From assembly GCA_034434895.1 (NCBI GenBank), contig DAOTYI010000293.1, forward strand, positions 1 through 36,474: DNA of 36,474 bases. The letters run 5' to 3'. Positions 1 to 7,132 of the stretch are shown here, one piece after another (position 1 is the first letter of the stretch; each line of letters starts with the position of its first letter). Below the pieces are notes generated by a model. It was given only the letters and a program-made list of their open reading frames with translations, made no database searches and had not been told where the DNA came from. Position numbers and translations under genes: made by a program. This DNA is from DAOTXL01 sp034434895 (GTDB lineage Bacteria; Chloroflexota; Anaerolineae; JAAYZQ01).

Positions 1-151
1 CAATGCTGTCAAAGGGACGAAAGTCGGCCAGCCCCTTCAAGGCCAACACTTTGGTGATCGCCGCCGTCAGGGTCGTCTTGCCATGATCGATGTGCCCAAT
101 CGTCCCCACGTTGACATGCTCTTTCGTCCGCTCAAACTTTGGCTTCCCCAT
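1..151 (-). CDS. tuf: Elongation factor Tu (N-terminal part, runs off the window)
   Basis: EF-Tu delivers aminoacyl-tRNA to the ribosomal A site in the cytoplasm and hydrolyses GTP. Only about the first 50 codons are present. They translate on the minus strand to MGKPKFERTKEHVNVGTIGH followed by IDHGKTTLTAAITKVLA, so the P-loop GHIDHGKT is complete; this sequence is diagnostic for EF-Tu. The start ATG lies at 149-151, and an AGGAGG-like ribosome site lies just upstream (near 158-164). Two tRNA-Thr genes lie directly upstream on the same strand, a common bacterial arrangement. The promoter at 406-434 probably drives all three. Partial only because the window ends. Confidence 0.97.
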   Translation of the reverse strand, partial: MGKPKFERTKEHVNVGTIGHIDHGKTTLTAAITKVLALKGLADFRPFDSI

Positions 152-193
152 GCTTGTACCTCCTGGTGTTGTTCAAAATCGCTTGTTTGCCCA

Positions 194-266
194 AGCCCAC
201 GATGGGATTTGAACCCATGACCTCGCCCTTACCAAGGGAGTGCTCTTCCGACTGAGCTACGTGGGC
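194..266 (-). tRNA. tRNA-Thr (anticodon GGT)
   Basis: A complete 73-base cloverleaf reads on the minus strand. The acceptor arms are GCCCACG and CGTGGGC, the T-arm is ATGGG-TTCAAAT-CCCAT, and the anticodon loop is TTGGTAA with anticodon GGT (Thr, ACC/ACT codons). The anticodon stem CTCCC/GGGCG has one mismatch by my reading. No CCA is encoded. It sits 42 bases upstream of tuf and 13 bases downstream of a second tRNA-Thr, so it is probably cotranscribed with both. Confidence 0.95.
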
Positions 267-279
267 GCATATCTTTTAG

Positions 280-352
280 AGCCACCCGTCGGATTTGAAC
301 CGACGACCCAGCGCTTACAAGGCGCTTGCTCTGCCGGCTGAGCTAGGGTGGC
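280..352 (-). tRNA. tRNA-Thr (anticodon TGT)
   Basis: A 73-base cloverleaf on the minus strand. The acceptor arms are GCCACCC and GGGTGGC, the anticodon stem is AGCGC/GCGCT around loop CTTGTAA (anticodon TGT, Thr), and the T-arm is GTCGG-TTCAAAT-CCGAC. The discriminator base is T. It is the first gene of the tRNA-Thr, tRNA-Thr, tuf transcript, and the promoter at 406-434 lies about 54 bases upstream. Confidence 0.96.
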
Positions 353-405
353 CTGCGCTCACCGGCCCCCACTCAGTCGCACACTTCAGAGCCAAACGGT
401 AACTC

Positions 406-434
406 AGTATACTGAGATTCACTCAAAATGTCAA
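406..434 (-). promoter_or_regulatory. Consensus sigma-A promoter for tRNA-Thr/tRNA-Thr/tuf
   Basis: Reading the minus strand, TTGACA (429-434) is followed by a 17-base spacer and TATACT (406-411). It is one of the closest matches to consensus in the window, fitting a highly expressed tRNA/EF-Tu transcript. Confidence 0.85.
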
Positions 435-476
435 ATCAGGCCCGCTATTGTGCGACGAAAGAGGGGCCGGTTCAGG

Positions 477-562
477 CGGAGGGGGTGGGATTCGAACCCA
501 CGGAGCATTTCTGCTCACGCGTTTTCGAGACGCGCGCATTAGGCCAGCTATGCTACCCCTCC
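477..562 (-). tRNA. tRNA-Ser (anticodon CGA)
   Basis: An 86-base minus-strand gene with acceptor arms GGAGGGG and CCCCTCC and discriminator G. The anticodon stem CGCGT/ACGCG encloses loop CTCGAAA (anticodon CGA, reading TCG). The long variable arm GAGCAGAAATGCTC marks a class II tRNA, and the T-arm is GTGGG-TTCGAAT-CCCAC. Length, variable arm and G73 all agree with serine identity. Confidence 0.97.
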
Positions 563-624
563 TGGCGATCTGATTATAGCACAGGCCTCCCCAACAGGCA
601 AGCCGCCCGCCAACCGTGGCCTGG

Positions 625-1380
625 TCAGGCGATCTTTTCGACAATGAGCAGGTGGGACAGGCCCACGATCCGCAGAGGGGTGCGCTCCAGGAAATAGGTC
701 GCCGCCCGCAACACCCGCCCCAGGGCGGGGCGGCGACGGACAACCCTGTCATATCCGGGAAAGATCTGAATGTGGGCGATGACCCGCACCGGCAGCCCGT
801 CCAGCAGCCGACGCAGGTCACGCCGCGTATAGGCCCGCACATGGGGGCAGAACCGGTCCCGCCAGCGGCGGGGCAGATAGTTCACCAGGGGAATGTTGCC
901 AAAGTGATAACGCCCCCCCCACCAGGCACCGTGGGTCTCGAACGGGTACAGCCGATTGGGGGCAAAGACCACCAGCCGCCCCCCAGGCCACCCCTGGTCA
1001 GGATCAGGACTGCGGAGCACCCGCACCGCCTCGGCCAGTGCCTGGCGATCGTCGCCGACATGTTCGATGACCTCATGGGACAGGACAAGGTCAAAGCGGC
1101 CATCGGGATAGGGCAGCCTTTCCGCCGTTGCCACACACAGGTTGGGCAGTTCACGCCCGGCCTCCACCACCCTGTCCGCATCCAGGTCCAGCCCATACAC
1201 CTCCCGGCTGAAACGACGAAAGGCGCCGACATAGACCCCCAGCCCACAACCCACATCCAGGATAGTACGGCCTTCCAAAGACACGAAGCGGCGGATGAGG
1301 GCCAGCCGCCGCTCCTGCCCAAAGCCCCATACATAGCTGGGATGCCCCAGCACAATCGCCTTCTCCTGAGCTGTGGCCAC
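625..1380 (-). CDS. Class I SAM-dependent methyltransferase (Methyltransf_11 type)
   Basis: A 251-residue Rossmann-fold methyltransferase; the substrate cannot be told from sequence. Motif I is ILDVGCGLGVYVGAF (around 40-54), followed by the acidic end of strand 2, VYGLDLDADRV. The region FDLVLSHEVIEHV is the usual motif after the SAM pocket. The C-terminal half (HGAWWGGRYHFGNIPLVNYL) resembles methyltransferases acting on lipids, quinones or glycans, but this is only inference. It starts with GTG at 1380, four bases after the stop of the phosphoesterase, so the two form an operon. A second GTG at 1353 has a better AGGAG site in front and could be the real start. No membrane segment is seen. 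Confidence 0.85.
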   Translation of the reverse strand: MATAQEKAIVLGHPSYVWGFGQERRLALIRRFVSLEGRTILDVGCGLGVYVGAFRRFSREVYGLDLDADRVVEAGRELPNLCVATAERLPYPDGRFDLVLSHEVIEHVGDDRQALAEAVRVLRSPDPDQGWPGGRLVVFAPNRLYPFETHGAWWGGRYHFGNIPLVNYLPRRWRDRFCPHVRAYTRRDLRRLLDGLPVRVIAHIQIFPGYDRVVRRRPALGRVLRAATYFLERTPLRIVGLSHLLIVEKIA

Positions 1381-1383
1381 CTG

Positions 1384-2118
1384 TTACCACCCATATCCCA
1401 GGCGCACCGCCAGGCGCAGTGGCAGATCGTGCTCCATCATCTTGGCCTGGGTCTTTTCCACCGGGTAGGGGATCCGACGGTACTCCAGGAGGAGGGTTTC
1501 TGTGTCCAGAAGGGCATAGCTGGCCTGAGGGTCGCCGTCCCGGGGCTGACCGACGCTCCCCGGGTTGATGATCAGCCGTTCCGGTCCCAGGTTCAGGGGG
1601 CCGTTCGACGGCAGCGCCAGGGTGTCACACCCCTCCCGCCCCTGGTCATTGATCAGGCGAAAGATGACCGGCGTATGGGTATGGCCCACCAGGCAGTAGG
1701 GGGTCTCAAAATGGCGAAAATTGGCCAGCGCGGTGGAGGGGTAGATGATATACTCCCAGATCGGATGGCGGGGGCTGCCGTGAACCAGGGTAAACGGCCC
1801 CTGGACCAGCATCTCGGGCAAGGCTTCCAGATAGGCCAGGTTGGCAGGGGTGAGTTGTTTCCGGTTCCACAGGTTGGCCTGCCGGGCATCGGGATTGAAC
1901 TCACGCAGGTCCAGCCTGCCCAGGGTAGCCCAGTCATGATTGCCGGCAATGCACAGGTGGGGCAGGGAGCGGAGCAGTTCAACGCAGGCGTTGGGATCCG
2001 GACCATAGCCCACCACATCCCCCAGGCACCAGACCTCATCCACGGGACCGGCATCGGCCAACACCGCCTCAAAGGCTTCCAGATTGCTGTGAATATCCGA
2101 TAAGAGCAGACAGTGCAT
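1384..2118 (-). CDS. Metallophosphoesterase (calcineurin-like, YfcE/YvnB type)
   Basis: A 244-residue cytoplasmic phosphoesterase with a two-metal active site. All family motifs are present in order: SDIHSN (near residue 7), GDVVGYGPDP (around 33-42), GNHD (around 59-62), LVHGS and VGHTHTPV. Lengths of about 240 are normal for this bacterial group, whose members hydrolyse phosphodiesters. The exact substrate is unknown. ATG at 2118 has AGGA six bases upstream. The promoter at 2194-2223 would give a leader of about 70 bases that contains the stable hairpin at 2141-2174. It is followed almost directly by the methyltransferase gene. Confidence 0.88.
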   Translation of the reverse strand: MHCLLLSDIHSNLEAFEAVLADAGPVDEVWCLGDVVGYGPDPNACVELLRSLPHLCIAGNHDWATLGRLDLREFNPDARQANLWNRKQLTPANLAYLEALPEMLVQGPFTLVHGSPRHPIWEYIIYPSTALANFRHFETPYCLVGHTHTPVIFRLINDQGREGCDTLALPSNGPLNLGPERLIINPGSVGQPRDGDPQASYALLDTETLLLEYRRIPYPVEKTQAKMMEHDLPLRLAVRLGYGW

Positions 2119-2140
2119 CTTGATTCCTGATAACTGCCTG

Positions 2141-2174
2141 CCCTCCCACAGGTTCTTTCTAACCTGCGGGAGGG
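2141..2174. repeat. CTCCCGCAGGTT hairpin repeat, copy 1
   Basis: A 14-base arm CCCTCCCACAGGTT (2141-2154), a six-base loop, and AACCTGCGGGAGGG (2161-2174); the arms differ by one base. It belongs to the same family as 13521-13619 and 35405-35448. Here it falls in the predicted 5' leader of the phosphoesterase mRNA, so it could affect mRNA stability or translation. Confidence 0.8.
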
Positions 2175-2193
2175 TGGATTACAAGTAGACACT

Positions 2194-2223
2194 ATCATAC
2201 CACACAAGCCCTGCTCCGGTCAA
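2194..2223 (-). promoter_or_regulatory. Promoter for phosphoesterase-methyltransferase operon
   Basis: On the minus strand, TTGACC (2218-2223) is followed by an 18-base spacer and TATGAT (2194-2199). Its -35 box lies only four bases from the -35 box of the divergent tsaE promoter. Confidence 0.7.
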
Positions 2224-2227
2224 GTGC

Positions 2228-2256
2228 TTGTCGTTTGCCGGCAATCGGTGTATAAT
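2228..2256 (+). promoter_or_regulatory. Promoter for tsaE-tsaB-rimI
   Basis: TTGTCG (2228-2233), a 17-base spacer and a perfect TATAAT (2251-2256). The expected transcript starts near 2263, which excludes an upstream in-frame ATG at 2228 and supports the tsaE start at 2279. Confidence 0.7.
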
Positions 2257-2278
2257 AGGACCTGAAGGTGACGTCAGG

Positions 2279-2782
2279 ATGCCGATTTTGGACGAACACA
2301 CACTGGATTTCATCAGCCACAGCCCGGCCCAGACCCAACGGTTTGGGGCCCGGTTGGGGGTCCTGTTGCAGGCCGGCGATCTGATCTGCCTGGAGGGGGA
2401 GTTGGGCACGGGCAAAACCTGCCTGGCCCAGGGGATCGGCCGGGGGATGGGGGTTGTCGAGCCGATCGTCAGCCCGACCTTTACCCTGATTGCCGAGCAC
2501 CGGCCTCCGCCGCCGGCCCCCCCCCTCTATCATATTGACCTCTACCGCCTGGGCACGCCGGTGAACGAGGCCCTGGCCTTGGGTCTGGACGAGTACTTGC
2601 AGGGCGAGGGGATATGTCTGATCGAGTGGGCCGAGCGGATCGCCCCGATTCTGCCCCGCGAGCGGCTGTGGATCACCCTGCGCCATCTGGATAGCAGCAA
2701 GCGGGGGATTGTCATGCAGGCCCACGGGAGCCGTTACGACGATCTGCTGCACAGGTTCCGGCAAAGCGCCTTTGGGGTGTGA
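2279..2782 (+). CDS. tsaE: tRNA threonylcarbamoyladenosine biosynthesis ATPase TsaE
   Basis: TsaE is the P-loop ATPase that, with TsaB and TsaD, installs t6A at position 37 of ANN-decoding tRNAs. The 167-residue protein has Walker A GELGTGKT (40-47), the family signature SPTFTLI, and YHIDLYRL, followed by LIEWAERI near the end of the core. This order and length are typical of TsaE. An in-frame ATG at 2228 lies inside the -35 box and is rejected. tsaB follows after six bases, then rimI, so this is the classic tsaE-tsaB-rimI operon. tsaD is not in the window. Confidence 0.95.
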   Translation: MPILDEHTLDFISHSPAQTQRFGARLGVLLQAGDLICLEGELGTGKTCLAQGIGRGMGVVEPIVSPTFTLIAEHRPPPPAPPLYHIDLYRLGTPVNEALALGLDEYLQGEGICLIEWAERIAPILPRERLWITLRHLDSSKRGIVMQAHGSRYDDLLHRFRQSAFGV

Positions 2783-2788
2783 GGGGAG

Positions 2789-3451
2789 ATGTTGCTGGCC
2801 ATTGATACGGCGACGCGCCTGGCAGGTGTGGCGCTCTACGATGAGACGAACGGGTGGGTTCTGGGCGAAGAGATGTGGTATTCGTCTGAGAACCACACCG
2901 TCGAGTTGATGCCCCGCCTGGTGCGCCTGATGGAGCAGCAGAAGATGTCACCGGCCAGCCTGTCGGGCCTGGTGGTCAGCCTGGGCCCCGGTTCTTTCAC
3001 CGGCCTGCGCATCGGCCTGGGTGTGGCGAAGGGCCTGGCGCTGGCCCGCCGCCTGCCCCTGGTCGGCGTCCCCACCCTGGAGGTGACGATCCAGCCGCAT
3101 ACGGCGCAGCCCCTGCCGATCTGGGCCATCCTTCAGGCCGGGCGGGGGCGGATCTGCGCCGGCTATTACCTCCGCCGCCGTGGGATCTGGCGACAGCAAG
3201 GCCCCCACCAGCTCACCACCCTGGAGGAGTTGTGCGCTCAGGTCAGAGAGCCGGCGCTCTTTTGCGGCGAGATCGGTTCTCAGGAAGCCGACCTGATCCG
3301 CCGGCGCCTGGGGTTGACGGCGGTGATTGCCACGCCGGCCGCTTCGCTGCGCCGCGCCGCCTTCCTGGCCGAGTTGGGCTGGGAGCGCCTGAAACGGGGA
3401 GATGCGGACAACCCCGCCACTCTGTCGCCTGTCTACCTGCACAACCCATAG
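2789..3451 (+). CDS. tsaB: tRNA threonylcarbamoyladenosine biosynthesis protein TsaB
   Basis: TsaB is the inactive ASKHA-fold partner that dimerises with TsaD during t6A synthesis. The 220-residue protein begins MLLAIDTATRLAGVALYD and contains the diagnostic stretch VVSLGPGSFTGLRIGLGVAKG (two pieces around 69-89), then PTLEV. Length is normal for the family (about 220-235). A GGGGAG ribosome site precedes the ATG at 2789. It is six bases after tsaE and 30 bases before rimI in one operon. Confidence 0.95.
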   Translation: MLLAIDTATRLAGVALYDETNGWVLGEEMWYSSENHTVELMPRLVRLMEQQKMSPASLSGLVVSLGPGSFTGLRIGLGVAKGLALARRLPLVGVPTLEVTIQPHTAQPLPIWAILQAGRGRICAGYYLRRRGIWRQQGPHQLTTLEELCAQVREPALFCGEIGSQEADLIRRRLGLTAVIATPAASLRRAAFLAELGWERLKRGDADNPATLSPVYLHNP

Positions 3452-3481
3452 CCGGAAACCGGGGATGATTTTTGAGAGTTT

Positions 3482-4114
3482 ATGTCACCTCGCCTGCCTT
3501 ACGTTGTCGAACCGATGGCTCTGGCCGACCTGGACCAGGTGATGGAGATCGAACAGGTCTCCTTCAGTGCCCCCTGGCCGGCCCGGGCCTACCGCTACGA
3601 AATCACAGAAAACAGGCACAGCACCATGCTGGTCGTGCGGGCGGCAGGTGGCCGGCCGACCCGCTGGTTGGGGCGGTTGCGCCCCGGCAGGCCCGGCCCT
3701 GTGCTGGGATATGCCGGTTTCTGGCTGCTGGTGGATGAAGCCCACATCGCCACTATCGCCGTGCATCCGCAGTGGCGCAGGCGAGGGTTGGGGGAACTGT
3801 TGTTGCTATCTTTGCTGGATCACGGCCCCCGGCTCGGTGCCCGCCGGGCCACGCTGGAGGTCCGCGTCTCGAACCTGGCGGCCCAGGGCCTGTACAGCAA
3901 ATATGGCTTCGAGATTGTAGCCCGGCAGAAGCGCTACTATTCCGATAACAACGAGGATGCGTACCTGATGGCCACCCCACCCTTTGATACGCCGGCCTTC
4001 CAGGCCAATCTGGACCGGCGCCGTTCCGAGCTGTACGCCCGGCTACGGACGGCAGGAGCCACCAACACAGGTCAGGCCGGCTGGACAGAATGGACCGATT
4101 GGGGTAAAATCTGA
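3482..4114 (+). CDS. rimI: RimI-type GNAT N-acetyltransferase
   Basis: RimI acetylates the N-terminal alanine of ribosomal protein S18 in model bacteria, and the gene is often linked to tsaB/tsaE as here. The 210-residue protein opens MSPRLPYVVEPMALADLDQV, has the acceptor-side motif VSFSAPWPARAY, and the acetyl-CoA loop VHPQWRRRGLGELLL (around 97-111), then LEVRVSNLAAQGLYSKYGF. It is longer than the usual 145-160 residues. The extra sequence is an arginine/glycine/proline-rich insertion near 52-72 and a tail of about 45 residues after YLMATPP. Substrate assignment is by family and context; the insertion may alter it. The last codons also hold a promoter for the next gene. Confidence 0.9.
   Translation: MSPRLPYVVEPMALADLDQVMEIEQVSFSAPWPARAYRYEITENRHSTMLVVRAAGGRPTRWLGRLRPGRPGPVLGYAGFWLLVDEAHIATIAVHPQWRRRGLGELLLLSLLDHGPRLGARRATLEVRVSNLAAQGLYSKYGFEIVARQKRYYSDNNEDAYLMATPPFDTPAFQANLDRRRSELYARLRTAGATNTGQAGWTEWTDWGKI
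4082..4110 (+). promoter_or_regulatory. Promoter candidate for the zinc-ribbon gene
   Basis: TGGACA (4082-4087), a 17-base spacer and TAAAAT (4105-4110), each box one base from consensus. It lies in the 3' end of rimI and would start transcription near 4117. Confidence 0.55.
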
Positions 4115-4119
4115 GGCTG

Positions 4120-4160
4120 AGAGCCTGTCTGAAAAGGCAGCCCTGAGCTTTTCAGCCAAG
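4120..4160. repeat. Possible remnant of the TCTGAAAAG terminal-inverted-repeat element
   Basis: AGAGCCTGTCTGAAAAG followed 11 bases later by CTTTTCAG (perfect 8-base arms, 4129-4136 and 4148-4155). The left side matches the outer ends of the elements at 10176-10270 and 36010-36117 (AGAGCTAGTCTGAAAAG in the latter). The interior is missing, so it is either a solo pair of ends or an unrelated hairpin. Confidence 0.45.
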
Positions 4161-4192
4161 CCCTGAGACTCCCAGGAATGGAGGGGCATACC

Positions 4193-4831
4193 ATGATCAA
4201 GTTTGTGCGAAACTATAACGACGAAAGCACCGAACGCGGATTTCAGTTCGAGTTCTACTGTGACCGCTATGGCACTGGCTATCGCACCCCATTTCAGCCC
4301 TCGGCCACAGGGATGGTGAGCGAGGCGCTGGACATGGTCAGTGGCCTGTTAGGAGGTATATTCGGCAGAGTCGCGGATGTGGGGGATCGCGTCCACTCTG
4401 CCGCCTGGGAACAGGCCCATGACAAAGCGTTTGTCAAAGCCGTGGAGCAAGCCAGGCCTCACTTCGTGCAATGTCCGCGGTGAAGCCAATGGGTGTGCAG
4501 GGAAAGCTGTTGGAATGTGAATAAAGGTCTCTGCAAAGAGTGCGCCCCCGACCTGGGAGTGGAAATGGCTGCCGCCCAGGCCAGCCGCACGGTGGAAGAG
4601 ATCTGGGCACACTCCCAGGTAGCTGAAGAAGACAGAGAGATGCTAAAAGAGAAGAGCTGGCGAGAAGGGGTGCGCGCCACCTGCCCAAATTGCAACGCAC
4701 CTCTGCCGGCTGCTGTCAAATTCTGCCCGGAATGCGGTGCACCGGTGAAAGAGGAAAAGTTTTGCGCCGAGTGCGGGAGTAAAATCCCGGCCGGTGCCAA
4801 GTTCTGTCCGAGTTGTGGGGCAAAGCAGTGA
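4193..4831 (+). pseudogene. Zinc-ribbon domain protein interrupted by in-frame TGA at a cysteine position
   Basis: A zinc-ribbon protein of unknown function, read in one frame from ATG 4193 (GGAGGGG eight bases upstream) to the stop at 4831, with one internal TGA at 4481-4483 (codon 97). The first 96 codons begin MIKFVRNYNDESTERGFQFE and end HFVQCPR. After TGA the frame continues SQWVCRESCWNVNKGLCKEC, a cysteine-rich knot. Two short zinc ribbons then close the protein (CPNC..CPEC and CAEC..CPSC). The pattern CPR-stop-SQWVC implies a CxxC in which the second Cys codon became TGA, one base from TGC or TGT. The rest of the frame shows no decay. Explanations are a nonsense mutation or sequencing error (simplest), recoding (for example selenocysteine), or two separate polypeptides. 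A 7-pair stem (CCAATGG/CTGTTGG, two wobbles) starts six bases after the TGA start, which is suggestive only. Confidence 0.75.
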
Positions 4832-4835
4832 CATC

Positions 4836-4850
4836 AGGTGACTGTCACCT
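4836..4850. promoter_or_regulatory. 15-base perfect palindrome AGGTGACTGTCACCT, possible operator
   Basis: Seven-base arms AGGTGAC/GTCACCT around one T, lying between the zinc-ribbon stop and the ribosome site of the uracil-DNA glycosylase gene (AAAGGAG at 4855-4861). It has no T-run, so it is not an obvious terminator. The short centre suits a dimeric protein-binding site. No -35/-10 pair is clear here. Confidence 0.4.
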
Positions 4851-4868
4851 AACGAAAGGAGCTGACCC

Positions 4869-5474
4869 TTGTCCCAACTCACCGATCTGTACCAGGAAAT
4901 CCGCGCCTGTCAGAAATGCATCCTGGCCCAGGGACGGACAAACGCCGTACCGGGTGAGGGGCCGGAGGATGCCGACATCATGTTCATCGGCGAGGCTCCC
5001 GGCTTTCACGAAGACCGGCAGGGCCGGCCTTTTGTCGGGGCAGCGGGCCAATATCTCGACGAGCTACTGGCCAAAATCGGCCTGAAACGGGATGAGGTGT
5101 ATATCGGCAATGTCATCAAGTGCCGCCCCCCCGCCAATCGCGACCCGCTGCCGGAGGAGATCGAGGCCTGCCGACCTTACCTGGACCGGCAGATCGAGCT
5201 GATCCGACCCCGTCTGATCATCACCCTGGGACGCTATTCGATGGCTCGCTACTTTCCCGGCGCCTCCATCTCCCGCATCCATGGACAACCCAGGCGGGTG
5301 GGCAATGTGATCTATTATCCGATGTTCCACCCGGCGGCTGCCCTTCACCAACCCCGCTGGCGAAGTGTGATAGAGGAGGATATCCTCAAGATCCCCCACT
5401 TGCTGGCCAGCCTCGATGAGATTGCAGAGGAGCAGCCCCGCCCCCCCCAGGCTCAGCAACTCAGCCTGTTCTGA
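4869..5474 (+). CDS. Uracil-DNA glycosylase, family 4 (iron-sulfur)
   Basis: This enzyme excises uracil from DNA as the first step of base excision repair. The 201-residue protein has the four cluster cysteines at the spacing expected for family 4 (C14, C17, C85, C101). Motif A is GEAPG (41-45), with RPFVGAAG next to it and the C-terminal HPAA motif at 154-157. It starts with TTG at 4869, seven bases after AAAGGAG. The last five residues are QLSLF, matching the bacterial beta-clamp binding pentamer QL(S/D)LF. This suggests docking on DnaN, by inference. RNase J follows after 11 bases, probably cotranscribed. Confidence 0.95.
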   Translation: MSQLTDLYQEIRACQKCILAQGRTNAVPGEGPEDADIMFIGEAPGFHEDRQGRPFVGAAGQYLDELLAKIGLKRDEVYIGNVIKCRPPANRDPLPEEIEACRPYLDRQIELIRPRLIITLGRYSMARYFPGASISRIHGQPRRVGNVIYYPMFHPAAALHQPRWRSVIEEDILKIPHLLASLDEIAEEQPRPPQAQQLSLF

Positions 5475-5485
5475 AGGAGTCCCCC

Positions 5486-7132
5486 TTGTCGGAGAATCTG
5501 TTGCGCATCATCCCCCTCGGCGGCGTCGGCCAGATCGGCAAGAACATGACCGTCTTTGAATATGACGACCATCTGCTGATCGTGGATTGCGGCCTGATGT
5601 TCCCCGAAAGCGATATGTTGGGCATTGACCTGGTCATCCCCGACATGAATTATGTGTTCGAGCGCCACGACCGCGTCCGGGCCATCATCGTCACCCACGG
5701 CCACGAGGACCACATCGGCGCTCTGCCTTATCTGGTGCAGAAGGTCAAGGCCCCCATCTATGCCACGCGCCTGACCCTGGGCCTGATTCATGTCCGGCTG
5801 AAGGAATTTCACCTGGCCGATGCGGTTGAACTGCACACCGTCACCCCGGACGACCGCCTGGACCTGTCACCCTTTACGGTGGAGTTTTTTCACGTCTGCC
5901 ACTCCATCCCTGATGGTGTGGGGTTGGGCATCACCACGCCGGCCGGCCTGGTCGTCCATTCGGGCGATTTCAAGTTCGACCAGACGCCGGTGGATGGCCG
6001 TCTGACCGATTTCGCCAGGCTGGCCGCGTTGGGCGGGCGGGGTGTTCTGGTGCTCCTCTCCGACTCGACCAACGCCGAAACCGATGGGCAAACCCCCTCC
6101 GAGCAGGTTGTGGCCGAGACGTTCGACCGCATCTTTGCCCAGGCCCAAGGGCGGATCATCGTCGCCACCTTTGCCTCCAACATCTCCCGCATTCAACAGG
6201 TGGCGGACATGGCCCGCAAATACCGGCGGCGGATAGGCATCGTCGGGCGGTCCATGATCAACTATGCCCAAAAGGCCGCCGAGCTGGGCTATCTGGACCT
6301 TTCCCCCGACGAACTGCTGACCCCCCAGCAGATGAACAGCCTGCCGCCCCACAAAGTGGCCATCGTCTGCACCGGCAGCCAGGGCGAGCCGACCTCGGCG
6401 CTGGTGCGCATGGCCCTGGGCGAGCATCGGCAGGTGAACATCCGCCCCGGCGACAGTGTGATCGTCTCCTCCACGCCCATCCCCGGCAACGAGGAACTGG
6501 TCAATCGCACCCTGAACAACCTCTTTCGCGCCGGTGCCGAGGTGTATTACCATGAGCGGGCCAGAGTCCATGTCTCCGGCCATGCCAGCCGCGAGGAGCA
6601 CAAGCTGATGCTCAACCTGATCCGGCCACGCTTTTTCGTGCCGATCCACGGCGAATACCGCCATCTGGTCCATCATGCCCGCATGGCCCAGGAGGTAGGC
6701 ATCCCACCGGAGAATATCTTTGTGGTGGAAAGCGGTCAGGTGCTGGAATTTGGGCCGGAGGGGGGCCGGATGAACGGCCGGGTGAGCGAAGGCCATGTGC
6801 TGGTAGATGGCCTGGGGGTGGGTGACGTGGGCAACGTCGTCCTCCGCGACCGGCACCTGCTCTCCCGCGACGGGTTCGTGGTGGTCGTGCTGGCCGTGGA
6901 CGCCGACACAGGGGAGGTGCTAGAGGGGCCGGACATCATCACCCGGGGGTTTGTCTACATCCGCGAGGCCGGAGACCTGATTGACGAAGCGGCGCAGCAG
7001 GTGCTCCAGGCCCTCAAACATGGCGGGCCGAGGGCAGCCCTCAGCACCAAAATCAAGGACAGCCTGAGCGAATTCTTTTACAATCAGACCAGGCGTCGGC
7101 CGATGATCCTGCCGGTATTGATGGAAGTATAG
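5486..7132 (+). CDS. rnj: Ribonuclease J
   Basis: RNase J is a cytoplasmic metallo-beta-lactamase/beta-CASP nuclease with 5'-3' exonuclease and endonuclease activity in mRNA decay and RNA maturation. The 548-residue protein has the signature LGGVGQIGKNM near the N-terminus, zinc motif HGHEDH (71-76), CHSIPDG, the HSGDFKFD strand, SDSTNAE, beta-CASP FASNISRIQQV, TGSQGEP, and the motif SGHASREEHKLM. Length matches the family (about 550). The TTG start at 5486 follows a GAAGGAG site. Its stop abuts the stop of the convergent degV gene with no space between, so any terminator would lie inside the neighbour. Confidence 0.97.
   Translation: MSENLLRIIPLGGVGQIGKNMTVFEYDDHLLIVDCGLMFPESDMLGIDLVIPDMNYVFERHDRVRAIIVTHGHEDHIGALPYLVQKVKAPIYATRLTLGLIHVRLKEFHLADAVELHTVTPDDRLDLSPFTVEFFHVCHSIPDGVGLGITTPAGLVVHSGDFKFDQTPVDGRLTDFARLAALGGRGVLVLLSDSTNAETDGQTPSEQVVAETFDRIFAQAQGRIIVATFASNISRIQQVADMARKYRRRIGIVGRSMINYAQKAAELGYLDLSPDELLTPQQMNSLPPHKVAIVCTGSQGEPTSALVRMALGEHRQVNIRPGDSVIVSSTPIPGNEELVNRTLNNLFRAGAEVYYHERARVHVSGHASREEHKLMLNLIRPRFFVPIHGEYRHLVHHARMAQEVGIPPENIFVVESGQVLEFGPEGGRMNGRVSEGHVLVDGLGVGDVGNVVLRDRHLLSRDGFVVVVLAVDADTGEVLEGPDIITRGFVYIREAGDLIDEAAQQVLQALKHGGPRAALSTKIKDSLSEFFYNQTRRRPMILPVLMEV

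Noticed and set aside
616..2103. Long plus-strand open frame (495 codons) opposite the methyltransferase and phosphoesterase
   Set aside because: Its translation is proline/glutamine/histidine-rich with no domain, typical of the antisense frame of GC-rich genes. Both minus-strand genes have clear motifs.
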